Assembly (NCBI GenBank): GCA_046331425.1
Contig: JAXLQU010000009.1
Coordinates: forward strand, 90,644 to 154,643
DNA length: 64,000 nucleotides
Source: JANNUT01 sp046331425
GTDB taxonomy: Bacteria; Acidobacteriota; Polarisedimenticolia; J045
Reading direction: 5' to 3'
Part shown: piece after piece, positions 36,426-45,675 of the stretch
How the letters are laid out: every line of letters begins with the position of its first letter
Position numbering within the stretch: the stretch's first letter is position 1
Notes under the pieces: model-generated
Databases searched by the model: none
What the model was told of the DNA's origin: nothing
The model's input: only the letters and a program-made list of their open reading frames with translations
Made by a program: the position numbers and the translations under genes

Positions 36426-37350
36426 TCGCCGCGCGGGTCGCGCAAGCGCGAAGCCAGCGCTGCACAGGAGTGTCGATCTGACGATATTTGCCGCGCTCGC
36501 GCGCCGCCTTGTAAAGCCCTGCGAAAACCAGACCGTGCGGCAGCGCGTACGACGGCAGTCCGGTGTGTGCCGCGCACCAACGCAGCGCTTCCGATGATTC
36601 GGGACCGTCGCCCGTTCCGCCGGGAGAGACATCCAAAAGCAAGGTCAGCGTGAACAGCAGCGGGTCGAGCCACATCAGCCCGTGATCGTCGACCTCTTCC
36701 CAGTCGACGAGTACCGGTGACTGCGGATCGCGCAGCAGGTTGCCCCACCAGAAATCGCCATGAATCAAACCGAGTCCGGTCTGCGAGACAAACGGCCGGA
36801 GTCCGTTGGCGGAGTCGCGCGCGAGTGTATCGAGTGCCGCGGGATCGATCGCCGTCGACCAGCGTGCCGCCGCTTCGAGCAAGAGTGCAGGAGAAATCGA
36901 TTTCGGCCCGCCGCGCATCGCTTGAACCGCGTGCAAGCGCTGCAGGGCATCGCTCGCGGTGGAAAGCAAGAGCGGCAGTTCATCGCGATCGCGAGGCGTG
37001 AAACGGCGGCCGTCGCGCCACTGCCAAACATGAAAGCGACGCGCCGTCGATTCGCCTGGAGCGTCGAGCGCCAGGTCGGAGAGCGGCAGCGGAACGATCT
37101 CGCGCAACGCCTCGCCACCCGGGCCGTTGATCGCCTCGATCAGCGTCTCCCGTGCTTGTGCCAGCGGCACGGCCTGCGTGCTCTCATCCAGCGGTGTCTG
37201 CACCAAGGCAACCGGAACTTGGTCGCGAAACACGGCCCAAGAGAGGTTGCCGTATTCGACCGGCTGCTCGAGCAGCAACAGTGAAACGCTCCCACCGAAC
37301 ATCGAGTCGAGTGCTGTCTCGAGTCGCGTGGCGCGTCGAGTGCGATTCAT
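36418..37350 (-). CDS. aminoglycoside-phosphotransferase-like kinase
   Basis: 310 residues from the ATG at 37350 (ATGA overlap with the methyltransferase stop). C-terminal kinase motifs are clear: LIHGDFWWGNLLRD (catalytic HGDxxxxN) and PVLVDWEEVDDHGLMWLD (metal Asp). The N-terminal lobe is poorly conserved. Members phosphorylate small hydroxylated substrates or sugars. Within a polysaccharide operon it may modify a glycan or its carrier (inference). Substrate unknown. Confidence 0.8.
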   Translation of the reverse strand: MNRTRRATRLETALDSMFGGSVSLLLLEQPVEYGNLSWAVFRDQVPVALVQTPLDESTQAVPLAQARETLIEAINGPGGEALREIVPLPLSDLALDAPGESTARRFHVWQWRDGRRFTPRDRDELPLLLSTASDALQRLHAVQAMRGGPKSISPALLLEAAARWSTAIDPAALDTLARDSANGLRPFVSQTGLGLIHGDFWWGNLLRDPQSPVLVDWEEVDDHGLMWLDPLLFTLTLLLDVSPGGTGDGPESSEALRWCAAHTGLPSYALPHGLVFAGLYKAARERGKYRQIDTPVQRWLRACATRAANV

Positions 37351-38477
37351 CGTTCGGCAACAAGGAAGAAACTGGGTGCCAAACTGCGCGTCACCAAAGA
37401 ACCGGCCACGCGCCACGCGGCCCGCTTGAGTAGGCGGCCACGGCCGCGTGTGACACGTGGCTCCAGTCGCTGCGCAACCTCGTGACTCCCGCCCACCAGC
37501 TCGGGCCAAACGTACGACCCCCAACAGGGCAAGACCTCGATGCTGGAAAAGCCGGCGTCCAGAAACAGCTTCTGATAGCCACGGGCCGAGTAGGTCCAGA
37601 CCCGATATTCGGGATAGGTCTTGCCGAACGAATCGCCGTGAAACAGGCGGCTGATACCACGCGTCTGCCCGCGCACCACGCGATCAGCGACCCAGCGAGG
37701 CAGCAACGACGTATAGCGATGGCCGAGATGATCGGGTGCTCCCCGCCATAGATCCAACCCGTAGCGATTCTCGATCCCAACCACGACCCGGCCGCCCGGT
37801 TTCAGCAAGGCGCGCAGCGAGCCGAGGAACTCGCGCTGCAAGCTGCGTGGCGTAGCCGGCGCGTGATCTTCCGGTGGCTGCATCCCGACCCATTCCAAGA
37901 CTCCAACCAAGGTGATCAGGTCGAGCGACTCGGGCGCGAGCGGGATCGACCACCAAGAGCCGCGCACCGCATCGAGTCGACCGGGGCCGGGCGAGCCGCA
38001 AAGCGCCAGGAACGCGACCCGCTCGCGCACCGGCTCGAGCGCCACGACGTGATCGAAGTAGCGCGTCAGACAGCGCGCGACCGCGCCGTAGCCGGCGCCG
38101 ATATCGAGCGCGCAACCGCGACCGTCAGGCAGAAGAGCCGGCAAGAAAGCCCCGCGACGGGGTGACAGGGCGTAATCAGGCAGGGCAGGGTCGGCCAGTC
38201 CAGGGCGCAACGCATCCCAGGCCGCCTGTGGCCCCGCGGTGCGTGTCATTTCCACCAACTGCTCGGCCTGTCGTTGCGGGATCTCGCCCCAATAGGGGGA
38301 CTCGGCGAGCATCTCGACGAACCCGTCCTCCGAACGGGCCCAACTCGTACGACAGGCGGGGCAACTCAGCGACGAGGCGGCGGGTCCGAGCAAGCCTCGG
38401 CACCGAGGACAAGCCCAGATCGAAGCGTCGTGGGAATGGACGCGATTCACAGCCGGTCCGGCGATATCACTCAACAC
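37347..38477 (-). CDS. SAM-dependent methyltransferase with N-terminal zinc ribbon
   Basis: About 376 residues if the GTG at 38477 is used (GGAG nearby); an ATG at 38546 and a longer frame to 38654 are possible. It starts with a Trm112-like zinc ribbon, WACPRCRGLLGPAASSLSCPACRTSW. The class I methyltransferase core follows: CALDIGAGYGAVARCL, VVALEPVRERVAFLA and SLRALLKPGGRVVVGIENRYG. The C-terminus is hydrophobic. It heads the minus-strand glycan operon and is divergent from the Usp gene. Methylation of a sugar or a lipid-linked glycan is likely but not shown. Confidence 0.8.
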   Translation of the reverse strand: MLSDIAGPAVNRVHSHDASIWACPRCRGLLGPAASSLSCPACRTSWARSEDGFVEMLAESPYWGEIPQRQAEQLVEMTRTAGPQAAWDALRPGLADPALPDYALSPRRGAFLPALLPDGRGCALDIGAGYGAVARCLTRYFDHVVALEPVRERVAFLALCGSPGPGRLDAVRGSWWSIPLAPESLDLITLVGVLEWVGMQPPEDHAPATPRSLQREFLGSLRALLKPGGRVVVGIENRYGLDLWRGAPDHLGHRYTSLLPRWVADRVVRGQTRGISRLFHGDSFGKTYPEYRVWTYSARGYQKLFLDAGFSSIEVLPCWGSYVWPELVGGSHEVAQRLEPRVTRGRGRLLKRAAWRVAGSLVTRSLAPSFFLVAER

Positions 38478-38749
38478 CAGGCACTCCACGGAAAGCTCGA
38501 CTCGCTGAGATCGTCGAATCCGAAAACGGGGGCGATGTTCAAACATGGGGCAGCCGCGGGCCGGGCACCACTGGCGATTATCGAACCAAGCCGGTCCGAT
38601 GCGGAACCCCGGGTTGGGGCGCCAGAACCAGGTGATCCGATTGACACCGGTCATTTCAACGGGCGGGCGACAGGTCTAAGGTGGGTTTGGTTGGAGCGCG
38701 TGACCGGAGCGTGCCGCGCTCCTTACGAAGACACCGGCGAGGAGGCCGC

Positions 38750-39649
38750 ATGATCAGCCTGAAGCGGATCTTGTTCCCGTGTGATTTCTCAGAAGCGTCG
38801 GCGCACGCGCGCGACCACGCTGCTGCGATCGCCCGCACCTATCGCGCTGAGTTGGTTGCGTTGCACGTGTTTCCTTCGGCCCCGATGCCGCTCGGCGACT
38901 TCGCTTACCTGCCGCCACCGACACGGCTCTCCGATGACGTGCGCGCGCGACTGCTCGGCGATCTCAAACGATTCATGGAGCCGGCCGTTGTTACCGATCT
39001 CCCGCAGCGCGTGGTGGTCGTGGAAGGGGACCCGACGTGGGAGATTCTGGCCCAATCGAAGGAACTCACGCCCGATCTGATGGTGGTAGGCACACACGGA
39101 CGTCATGGCTTCCAGCGCTGGGCCTTGGGATCGGTCACCGAGAAGCTCGTGCGGCGAGCCGCGTGCCCTGTGATGACCGTATCGCCGCGATCGGAACCAC
39201 CCGCGCCGGCAGGGCAAACGCGTTTCGAACGAATCTTGTGCGCGATCGACTTCTCGGAAGGATCGGCGCATGCGTTGCGCTGGGCCTTGGATCTCGCCAC
39301 CGAGATGGGAAGCCATCTGATGCTGCTTCACGCGCTCGAAGGGTTCGTCGAGGACGAGGGGCGATTGATCAACTCCGCGATCCGCGAGTACCACAATGCG
39401 ATGGCCGGTGAGGCTTTGGAAAAACTCAAGGCGATGGTGCCGGATGACGCGCGTCCGTTCTGCGAGATCGAGGAACGGGTGGTCAACGGGAGTGCGTACA
39501 AACGGATCTTGGCGATCTCCGAATCCGATCGTTCCGATCTGATCGTAATGGGCGCGCATGGACGCTCGGCACTCGATCTGTTGTTCCTCGGTTCGGCGAC
39601 ACACCACGTGGTTCGTGCGGCTCATTGCCCCGTGCTGACGGTCCGCTGA
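38750..39649 (+). CDS. double universal stress protein (UspA-UspA)
   Basis: 299 residues from the ATG at 38750, with GGAGG 6 bases upstream. Two UspA folds in tandem. Repeat 1: ILFPCDFSEASAHARDHA then GTHGRHGFQRWALGSVTEKL. Repeat 2: ILCAIDFSEGSAHALRWAL then GAHGRSALDLLFLGSATHHV. Both keep the G-x2-G-x9-G(S/T) ATP-binding pattern. Cytosolic; the family is linked to stress survival and nucleotide binding. Divergent from the glycan operon. Confidence 0.92.
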   Translation: MISLKRILFPCDFSEASAHARDHAAAIARTYRAELVALHVFPSAPMPLGDFAYLPPPTRLSDDVRARLLGDLKRFMEPAVVTDLPQRVVVVEGDPTWEILAQSKELTPDLMVVGTHGRHGFQRWALGSVTEKLVRRAACPVMTVSPRSEPPAPAGQTRFERILCAIDFSEGSAHALRWALDLATEMGSHLMLLHALEGFVEDEGRLINSAIREYHNAMAGEALEKLKAMVPDDARPFCEIEERVVNGSAYKRILAISESDRSDLIVMGAHGRSALDLLFLGSATHHVVRAAHCPVLTVR

Positions 39650-39809
39650 CGCGGCGCCTGCTACGGCCAAGCGCTTGCTCTCGGCAATCTGCGGCGATGA
39701 CTTGCCGCGCGGTCCTGCGGCTGCGTCGGTGTGCAGTTCTGTCACGCTCGTACCGCTTTCTGTGGGGCGGCAGCAAATCGCTTGCGTCGATCCGGGCTAA
39801 GATCGCGTC

Positions 39810-40172
39810 ATGTTCTCGGGCAACAAACTCGTCTACAGCGCGGGGCCGCAGGGGAGTGCCACGCCAAAACAGACCGCGGCGTCGAAGGTTGTGCCGCGTC
39901 CGGTGGCCGCTCACGACCTCCGCATCCGACGCGAATCGTCGGGTCGGGGCGGAAAGCAAGTCAGTGTGGTGCAGCCGCTGTTCATGACCGAGGCGGAAGC
40001 CAAGTCGTTGTTGAAGGAACTCAAACGAGCGATCGGCACGGGTGGAACGTTGCGTGAGATCGAGCTGGCGTGCGGAAGCGCCTTTGCGTTGGAGCTGCAA
40101 GGGGACAAGGTCGAGGCGCTGCTCGAGGCGCTTTCCAGCCGAGGATTTCGCGGCAAACGCGCCGGTGGTTGA
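39810..40172 (+). CDS. yciH: SUI1/eIF1-family translation factor
   Basis: 120 residues. The C-terminal 80 residues have the SUI1 fold: LRIRRESSGRGGKQVSVVQPL, LKELKRAIGTGGTLREIEL and VEALLEALSSRGFRGKRAGG. The bacterial homologue YciH is thought to affect start-site fidelity and stress translation. The N-terminal 35 residues are basic and variable. The next gene overlaps its end by about 8 bases. Confidence 0.9.
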   Translation: MFSGNKLVYSAGPQGSATPKQTAASKVVPRPVAAHDLRIRRESSGRGGKQVSVVQPLFMTEAEAKSLLKELKRAIGTGGTLREIELACGSAFALELQGDKVEALLEALSSRGFRGKRAGG

Positions 40173-42259
40173 GCGCGCGACCGACGTGCACACCACACTC
40201 GCGCCATTGCTTCCCGCGTTGCGCTGTCCGTGTTGCGGAGCGCCCTTCCAAGCCGTCCGACTGCTAGCCGGGTGGGCGCTGCGTTGTCGGCGCCGCGAAT
40301 GGCCGGTGGTCGAAGGGATTGCTGTTCTGCGCGAGTCGCACGAGACCGATCGTGCGTTGCGCTGGCTTGCTCGTGGTGACGAGCGTCGAGCGCTGGCCGT
40401 GTTGGTGGGTGCCGACCTGCGATCGCGGACTGACCGTTGGCGCGGGCATGCAGAGCGACTGCTCCCCAGCCGTCCCGCGGAGAGGGCCCGGCCGCGCGCT
40501 GGAGCTTGCGCCGGAATAGATCGGCGCAGCGCGCGACCGATTCGAGCGCGCGGTGACATGTTTTTTTGGCGAGCCCCCTTGGCCCGTTCCTGAAACCGCC
40601 GACTACTTCTTGTATCGGCGATCCGATCCTTCCTTCGTGGCGGCCGAAGCGGCGGCAGCGATCACCATCGCGAGTCGACGCACGATTCTCGACACAGGCT
40701 GTGGCGTCGGCCATCTGCTCGCGTCCTTGGGTGCTGTCTCGCCGGGCGCCACGCTCTGCGGACTCGATAGCTTGTTCGCGGCGCTGTTACTCGCGCGTTG
40801 GTACGTGGCGCCCCGCGCCGCGCTGGTTTGCGCCGACGCGAGTGCGCCGCTTCCGTTCGTCGATGGGGCGTTCGATGCACTGCTCTCCGTCGATGCGTTC
40901 TTCGATTTTCCGTCGCTGCCGGGCGCTGCCGCCGAGTTTCGCCGTGTGTTGGCGCCGGGTGGAGGTGCGCTGATTGCGCATCTGCATAACCGCCTGACAC
41001 CGCACCTGTACCTGGGGCGCACGCCGCTTTCGCCGGCCGAGTACTTGGAAATCCTCGCGCCCTTGGCGCCGCTTTCGATTTACGACGAAGCGACGATCCT
41101 CAGAGCGATCGTCGAACACGACGCGCCAAGCCCGATGGCCCAAGATCCCGCTGCGCTTGTGACGGCGCCCGATGTCACCATCACCGCCGGCAACCATGCA
41201 TCACTGGCCGGGCTGTCTTGGAGACCTGTCGAGGTTGGCCCCGCGAGGATCAACCCGCTTTATTCGGGCCGCACGTCGTTGTCGCGCGGCTCCCATCGCT
41301 ACACCACCGAGAAAGAGCGCGGGCCAATCGAGCAATTCCTGCCCGAACAGGTCGAGGCCTCGACACCGCGCGAACAACTGCTGCGCGCGCGGGTACTGTT
41401 ACCGTGGCCGTTCGGCTTGCATCCACGGGGCGAAGCGGCGGAACTTCCGAACACGGTGAACCCTCCGCGCCGTACGCATCGAGTCGGTCCCGCGCGTTGG
41501 CTGCGCGAAGTGCGCTCCAATCGCCGCACGCCCGAGTTGATCTCGCGATTGAAAGCCGTCTCCGTTGAGAAGTATCCGCACGGCGGCGTGGTTTTTTTGA
41601 TGGGGCACCGCGTGATCACGCGACGCGGAGCCGATCCCTACGATCTTTGCCTGACAGCATCGGGGCTCGATGCGCTGTTGGTCGGGTTGCGCGATGCGGC
41701 TCGTGTGCTCAGTTGCGATGACGCGTTGCATCGACTGCAGCACGGTTCGCTCTCTCCCGGCCTCTCGTTGGCACTGACATTCGACGATGGAACACTCGGG
41801 TTGGCAACGCTCGGCTCCGAGGTCCTGCGTCGGCACGCCGTGCGGGCGACCGTGTTCGTGACCGGACCAGAGGCGGCGCCGGCGGGACTCTACTGGTGGG
41901 ATCGCGAGGCTGCCGGAGGGTTGCGCGTCGACGCCGCTCGGTTCCTCGAGCAGTCCGAGGTATTCGATGTCGCGCATCACACGCGACATCATCGGATCGT
42001 CGGCACCGATCCTCGAGATCTTCTGCCGCTCGATCACGCGACCCACCCGTGGTTGGCCTATCCATTCGGGGCGTTGGGTGAGGACCCCGCACAGGCTGCT
42101 TCGCTCGCGCGATCCGCCGGGTTCACGGCCGCGTTCACGACCCGTCCGGGGATCGCCACGACTCGGTCGGATCGTCTGCAGTTGCCGCGCGTCGCGCTCT
42201 ACGATGCGCCGCTGGACGGACTTCTGAAACGACTGATCGCGCTGGTCGAGACGCCGTAA
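40165..42259 (+). pseudogene. methyltransferase-polysaccharide deacetylase fusion, frameshift plus amber codon
   Basis: It begins around the GTG at 40165 with a Trm112-like ribbon (LRCPCCGAPFQAVRL, then EWPVVEGIAVL) in one frame. From about 40490 the next frame continues as GRALELAPE, a TAG at 40517, then IGAARDRFERAVTCFFGE. A class I methyltransferase domain follows (ILDTGCGVGHLLASLG, LALLLARW), then after a linker a NodB polysaccharide deacetylase (FLMGHRVIT, LALTFDDGTLGLA, WLAYPFGAL), ending at 42259. Fusion of these activities is unusual. A GTG at 40553 could start a shortened but uninterrupted protein of 568 residues. Confidence 0.75.
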
Positions 42260-42303
42260 CCACGCGAGTGATGTCGCAGCGTGGAGCGTTGTCGACACAA
42301 AAG

Positions 42304-42327
42304 AAGGCAACCCGCGAGGGTTGCCTT
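42304..42327 (-). terminator. intrinsic terminator of speA
   Basis: 10-bp perfect stem AAGGCAACCC / GGGTTGCCTT with a 4-base loop. Read on the minus strand it is followed by CTTTTGTG, a short T-rich tail. It lies about 23 bases past the speA stop at 42350. The best terminator candidate in the window. Confidence 0.75.
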
Positions 42328-42349
42328 CAGGAATGCCGTCCAGTCGCTG

Positions 42350-44290
42350 TCATTTCTTGGCGGGGACGTTGCTGTCGACGAGCGATAGATAGGTGGCGCG
42401 CGTGAACAGACCGCAAAAATTGTCGAGCAGCAGGTTGGCCTCCTTCTCGCCGACCACCCCTTCTGCGACCTTTCGCTGCAACCGTTCGCGGATCGTGCGC
42501 GTCATTTCGTCCTGGTGATACCCGAACACGCGCAGCACGCCGGCCACGGTATCGCCACGCTCGACACGTACGATTTGCGGCCGCCCGTCCTCGGCGACCG
42601 TCACGGTGACCTCGTCGGGGGCGCCGAACAGGTTGTGCATGTCACCCATCACGTCTTGATAGGCGCCCAACAGGCAGATCGCCAGATCGTACGGCTCGGG
42701 CGAGTCGGGATTGAACTCGTGCAAAGCGATCGTTTCCTTGACGTCTTTGATGTCGACGAAGTGATCGATCTCACCATCCGAATCGCAGGTGATGTCGACC
42801 AACGCCGCCGCGGTGGTGGGAGCTTCGCGCAATCGCGTGATCGGGACGATCGGGAACAACTGTTCCAGCGCCCAGTGATCGGGCGTGCTCTGAAAGACCG
42901 AGAAGTTGACCACATACTTTTCGTGCAGTTGGCGTTCTAGCTCGTCGAACTCTTCGTTGGGAAGTTTTTCTCGTCGCGAGAACGAGATCGCCTTCCGGCC
43001 GATTTCCCAGAACAATCCTTCGGCCAAGGCGCGGTCTTCCAGCGAAATCAGTCCGACGTTGAACAGCGTCAGCGCCTCGTCTCGGAGTTCGACCGCGTCG
43101 TGGTAATACTCGACGTAGTTCTTGCCTGAGATCTCGCGCAGCATCGCTTTCATTTCTTTGACGGGTCGCGGCGCGCTCTCTTCGTTGATGCCATTGGTGG
43201 GCGGTGGATCGGCCGAGATCCGCCCCAACACGTTGGCGATCAGCAGCGAGTGTGCGGCGGTGAGGAAGCGGCCTGACTCGCTGACCATCAGCGGCATCGG
43301 AACCTTTTCCTCCTGACAGACCTCGCCGATGGTGTAGGTCACATCGTTGGCATACTCGTTGACGGAGTAGTTGCACGAGGCATCGGACGCGGTTTTCGAT
43401 CCGTCGTAGTCGACCGCCAAGCCGCCACCGACGTTGATGACCGTGAGCGGGACACCGCGCCGCCGCAACTTGGCGTACACACGTGCCGCTTCCTTGATCG
43501 CACCTTTGATCCGGCGGATTTCCGGGATCTGCGACCCGATGTGAAAGTGAACCATCGAGACCTGTTCGAGATGCCCGGCTGCTTTCATGCGACTGATGCC
43601 GTCGAGCAGGCTCGCGGTGGATAACCCGAACTTGGCGGTGACTCCGGTCGACTTGTGCCAACGGCCGGCGCCGCGCGCAAACAATCGGACTCGAAAACCA
43701 ACCTCCGGTAACGGACCTGGACCTGCGTCGGAGAAAGCACGCAATACCAAGTCGGTCTCGAACAGCTTCTCCATCACCAAGATCACGCGACGGCCCATGC
43801 GGGCTCCGGCGATTGCCAACCGCACCGTCTCGAGATCTTTGTAGCCGTTGACCACGGTCAGTGCGCCGGGTGGCAGGTCGAGCGACAAGGCCGCCATGAA
43901 CTCAGCGCGCGATCCGGCCTCGATCCCCAAGCCGTGCTTGCGACCGGCAGAGAGCAACGCCTCCACCACGTCACGCTGCTGGTTGACTTTGATCGGGAAG
44001 ATCGGCCGGTACTCGGCCCCCTTGAAGTTGAACTCCTCGATGGCGTTCTTGAACGCTCCAGCCAACTCGTCGACCTTGGCTTCGAGGATTTGAGGGAAAC
44101 GGAAGATCAGCGGCGTTTCCAGGCCACGGGCTCGAACCTCGCGGACCAACGATGGCAAAGAAACCTCGCGCGCTGAATCGCGGGTCGGTCGAACCGTCAG
44201 TTCACCGTCGTTATTGATACCGAAGTAGCCACTGCCCCAGTGAGGGATGCTGTAGTACTCGAGAGCATCCTCGAGAGCAATTCGCGCCAT
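42350..44290 (-). CDS. speA: biosynthetic arginine decarboxylase
   Basis: 646 residues, normal for SpeA. The PLP-lysine motif is YRPIFPIKVNQQRDVVEALL, then GLGIEAGSRAEFMAALS, INVGGGLAVDYDGS and FHIGSQIPEIRRIKGA. The C-terminal half contains TCDSDGEIDHFVD. It converts arginine to agmatine in the cytosol, the first step of the agmatine route to putrescine. The agmatinase-like enzyme at 32.2 kb would take the next step. Own terminator downstream. Confidence 0.97.
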   Translation of the reverse strand: MARIALEDALEYYSIPHWGSGYFGINNDGELTVRPTRDSAREVSLPSLVREVRARGLETPLIFRFPQILEAKVDELAGAFKNAIEEFNFKGAEYRPIFPIKVNQQRDVVEALLSAGRKHGLGIEAGSRAEFMAALSLDLPPGALTVVNGYKDLETVRLAIAGARMGRRVILVMEKLFETDLVLRAFSDAGPGPLPEVGFRVRLFARGAGRWHKSTGVTAKFGLSTASLLDGISRMKAAGHLEQVSMVHFHIGSQIPEIRRIKGAIKEAARVYAKLRRRGVPLTVINVGGGLAVDYDGSKTASDASCNYSVNEYANDVTYTIGEVCQEEKVPMPLMVSESGRFLTAAHSLLIANVLGRISADPPPTNGINEESAPRPVKEMKAMLREISGKNYVEYYHDAVELRDEALTLFNVGLISLEDRALAEGLFWEIGRKAISFSRREKLPNEEFDELERQLHEKYVVNFSVFQSTPDHWALEQLFPIVPITRLREAPTTAAALVDITCDSDGEIDHFVDIKDVKETIALHEFNPDSPEPYDLAICLLGAYQDVMGDMHNLFGAPDEVTVTVAEDGRPQIVRVERGDTVAGVLRVFGYHQDEMTRTIRERLQRKVAEGVVGEKEANLLLDNFCGLFTRATYLSLVDSNVPAKK

Positions 44291-44468
44291 CGCCCCAGTC
44301 CTCCAGCGTTTCGCGGCGTTCGCACTGATGGTGAAAAACCACGATGCAGGACCGGAGGGGCCGTCTCACCGCCGGTGGCAACGCGGGCGGATTATCGGGC
44401 GACCCCCCGTGGGGGGCAACGAAAAAAGCGCGGATTTCACGGGCCGGGACCGGGAGGGGACCCCCCCT
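44291..44468. other. G/C-run-rich leader
   Basis: 178 bases between speA and the unknown gene. It contains a CCCCCC-GT-GGGGGG palindrome at about 44403-44416, followed by a run of six A. The last part, GGGAGGGG at 44452-44459 followed by seven C, may fold on itself next to the start codon. Confidence 0.4.
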
Positions 44469-45167
44469 TTGACCAAACGCACTTTGCGCGCGACATTCTC
44501 CAACGTGCTGACCGGCTACAACACCGATGTGACGTTCGAGGGGAGGACCTTCCACGTCCAGACCGAGGATCGCGGCGAGCGCAATCCGGTGATCGATACC
44601 TTGGTGTACTGCGGGGGGCAGATCCTCCATCAGGTGAAGAACTCCTATGCAGCGCTGGTCGAGGCGAATGCGCAGGAGAGCGAGATCGCGCGACAACTCG
44701 ATGCGCAGCATCGCGATCTGGTCAGGCGCGCCCGGCATGGCGAGTTCGCCGGCGGGCTGGGCGGTGCGATCGAATTGTCCGGTAACGGGCCGTTCGACGA
44801 GCTGGTTTCGAGTTTCCTGACGACCGACGAAGAACTGACCTGGCTGTCGTTGCGTTGGGAACCTGCCGAGCCGGCAGCCTTCGGCGGACGTCTCACCGTC
44901 ACGCTCGGCGACGAGGAGCTACCGGCGGTCGGCGTCGAGGTCTCGGTTCGTTGGATCGGGGTCGATCGCGTGCCGACCATCGTCGCGACTCAGATCACCA
45001 ACGATCATGGGGTGATCGAGGTCCGCTGGCCGCACACCCCGCCGCCAGGAACCTTCGTGATCTTCAGCGCCGAGGCTGGGCCCGGTGGCGCCAAACTTCG
45101 GGTCGATGCCGCTAGCGACGTCGAGACATCTCTTGGCGCACTTCCCGTTCGACCATCTTCCGTTTGA
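44469..45167 (+). CDS. conserved two-domain protein of unknown function
   Basis: 232 residues from a TTG at 44469, chosen because a strong GGGAGGGG lies 9 bases upstream and similarity to known relatives begins here. Domain 1 (about 10-95) has GYNTDVTFEGRTFHVQTEDR, VIDTLVYCGGQILHQVKNSY and a basic C-terminal helix; I know this block only as an uncharacterised family frequent in deltaproteobacterial genomes. Domain 2 (about 125-215) resembles a carboxypeptidase-regulatory/Ig-like beta fold (RLTVTLGDEELPAVGVEVSVR). No signal peptide. The last 56 bases overlap the converging smpB. Confidence 0.75.
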   Translation: MTKRTLRATFSNVLTGYNTDVTFEGRTFHVQTEDRGERNPVIDTLVYCGGQILHQVKNSYAALVEANAQESEIARQLDAQHRDLVRRARHGEFAGGLGGAIELSGNGPFDELVSSFLTTDEELTWLSLRWEPAEPAAFGGRLTVTLGDEELPAVGVEVSVRWIGVDRVPTIVATQITNDHGVIEVRWPHTPPPGTFVIFSAEAGPGGAKLRVDAASDVETSLGALPVRPSSV

Positions 45168-45585
45168 TCGCATCGCGCTTCTCGTGAGTCGATCGGCCGC
45201 GCGCCAAGGCCAGTTCGACCTTGATCCAGGCCCCCTTGAGATACACCCGCAGCGGAATCAGCGTGTAGCCGGCCCGTTCGGACTTACCGATCAGGCGGCG
45301 AATCTCGTGAGCTTTCAACAACAGCGTTCGTGGCCGTTCCGGGTCGTGATTGGCGTCTACGGAGGCGTGTGTGTAGTGGGCGATGTGCAGTTTGTAGAGC
45401 ACGACCTTGTCGCCTTGCGGGCGCGCGTAGGCGTCCTTGAGCTGCACACGACCGAGGCGGCACGACTTGACCTCGGTCCCCAACAAAACCATTCCGGCCT
45501 CGAAGGTGTCTTCGATCTCATAGTCGCGACGCGCTTGCCGGTTGCTGGCCAACTCGCGTATTTCATCTTTGGTTGGCTTGGCCAT
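45112..45585 (-). CDS. smpB: SsrA-binding protein SmpB
   Basis: 157 residues, usual length. It has EAGMVLLGTEVKSCRLGRVQLKDAYA, ARPQGDKVVLY, then GYTLIPLRVYLKGAWIKVELALARG and a basic tail ending RQEMSRRR. SmpB binds tmRNA and places it in stalled ribosomes. The tmRNA gene is not visible nearby. The 3' end overlaps the unknown gene by 56 bases. Confidence 0.97.
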   Translation of the reverse strand: MAKPTKDEIRELASNRQARRDYEIEDTFEAGMVLLGTEVKSCRLGRVQLKDAYARPQGDKVVLYKLHIAHYTHASVDANHDPERPRTLLLKAHEIRRLIGKSERAGYTLIPLRVYLKGAWIKVELALARGRSTHEKRDAIKRKMVEREVRQEMSRRR

Positions 45586-45675
45586 GACTCCTCGATCGCA
45601 ATTGGTCTCCCGTCGGAGCCCCGCTTAGGCTAGCTTAGAGCGGCGGCGGTTGCTGCCGCGGAAGGAAACTCAGAC

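Noticed and set aside
40517..40519. TAG in the methyltransferase-deacetylase gene as pyrrolysine
   Set aside because: Pyrrolysine is known mainly in methylamine methyltransferases, and a frameshift sits next to it, so a sequence error or decay is the simpler reading.
44403..44425. GC palindrome followed by six A as a terminator
   Set aside because: The A-run is on the wrong strand for an intrinsic terminator in either useful direction.
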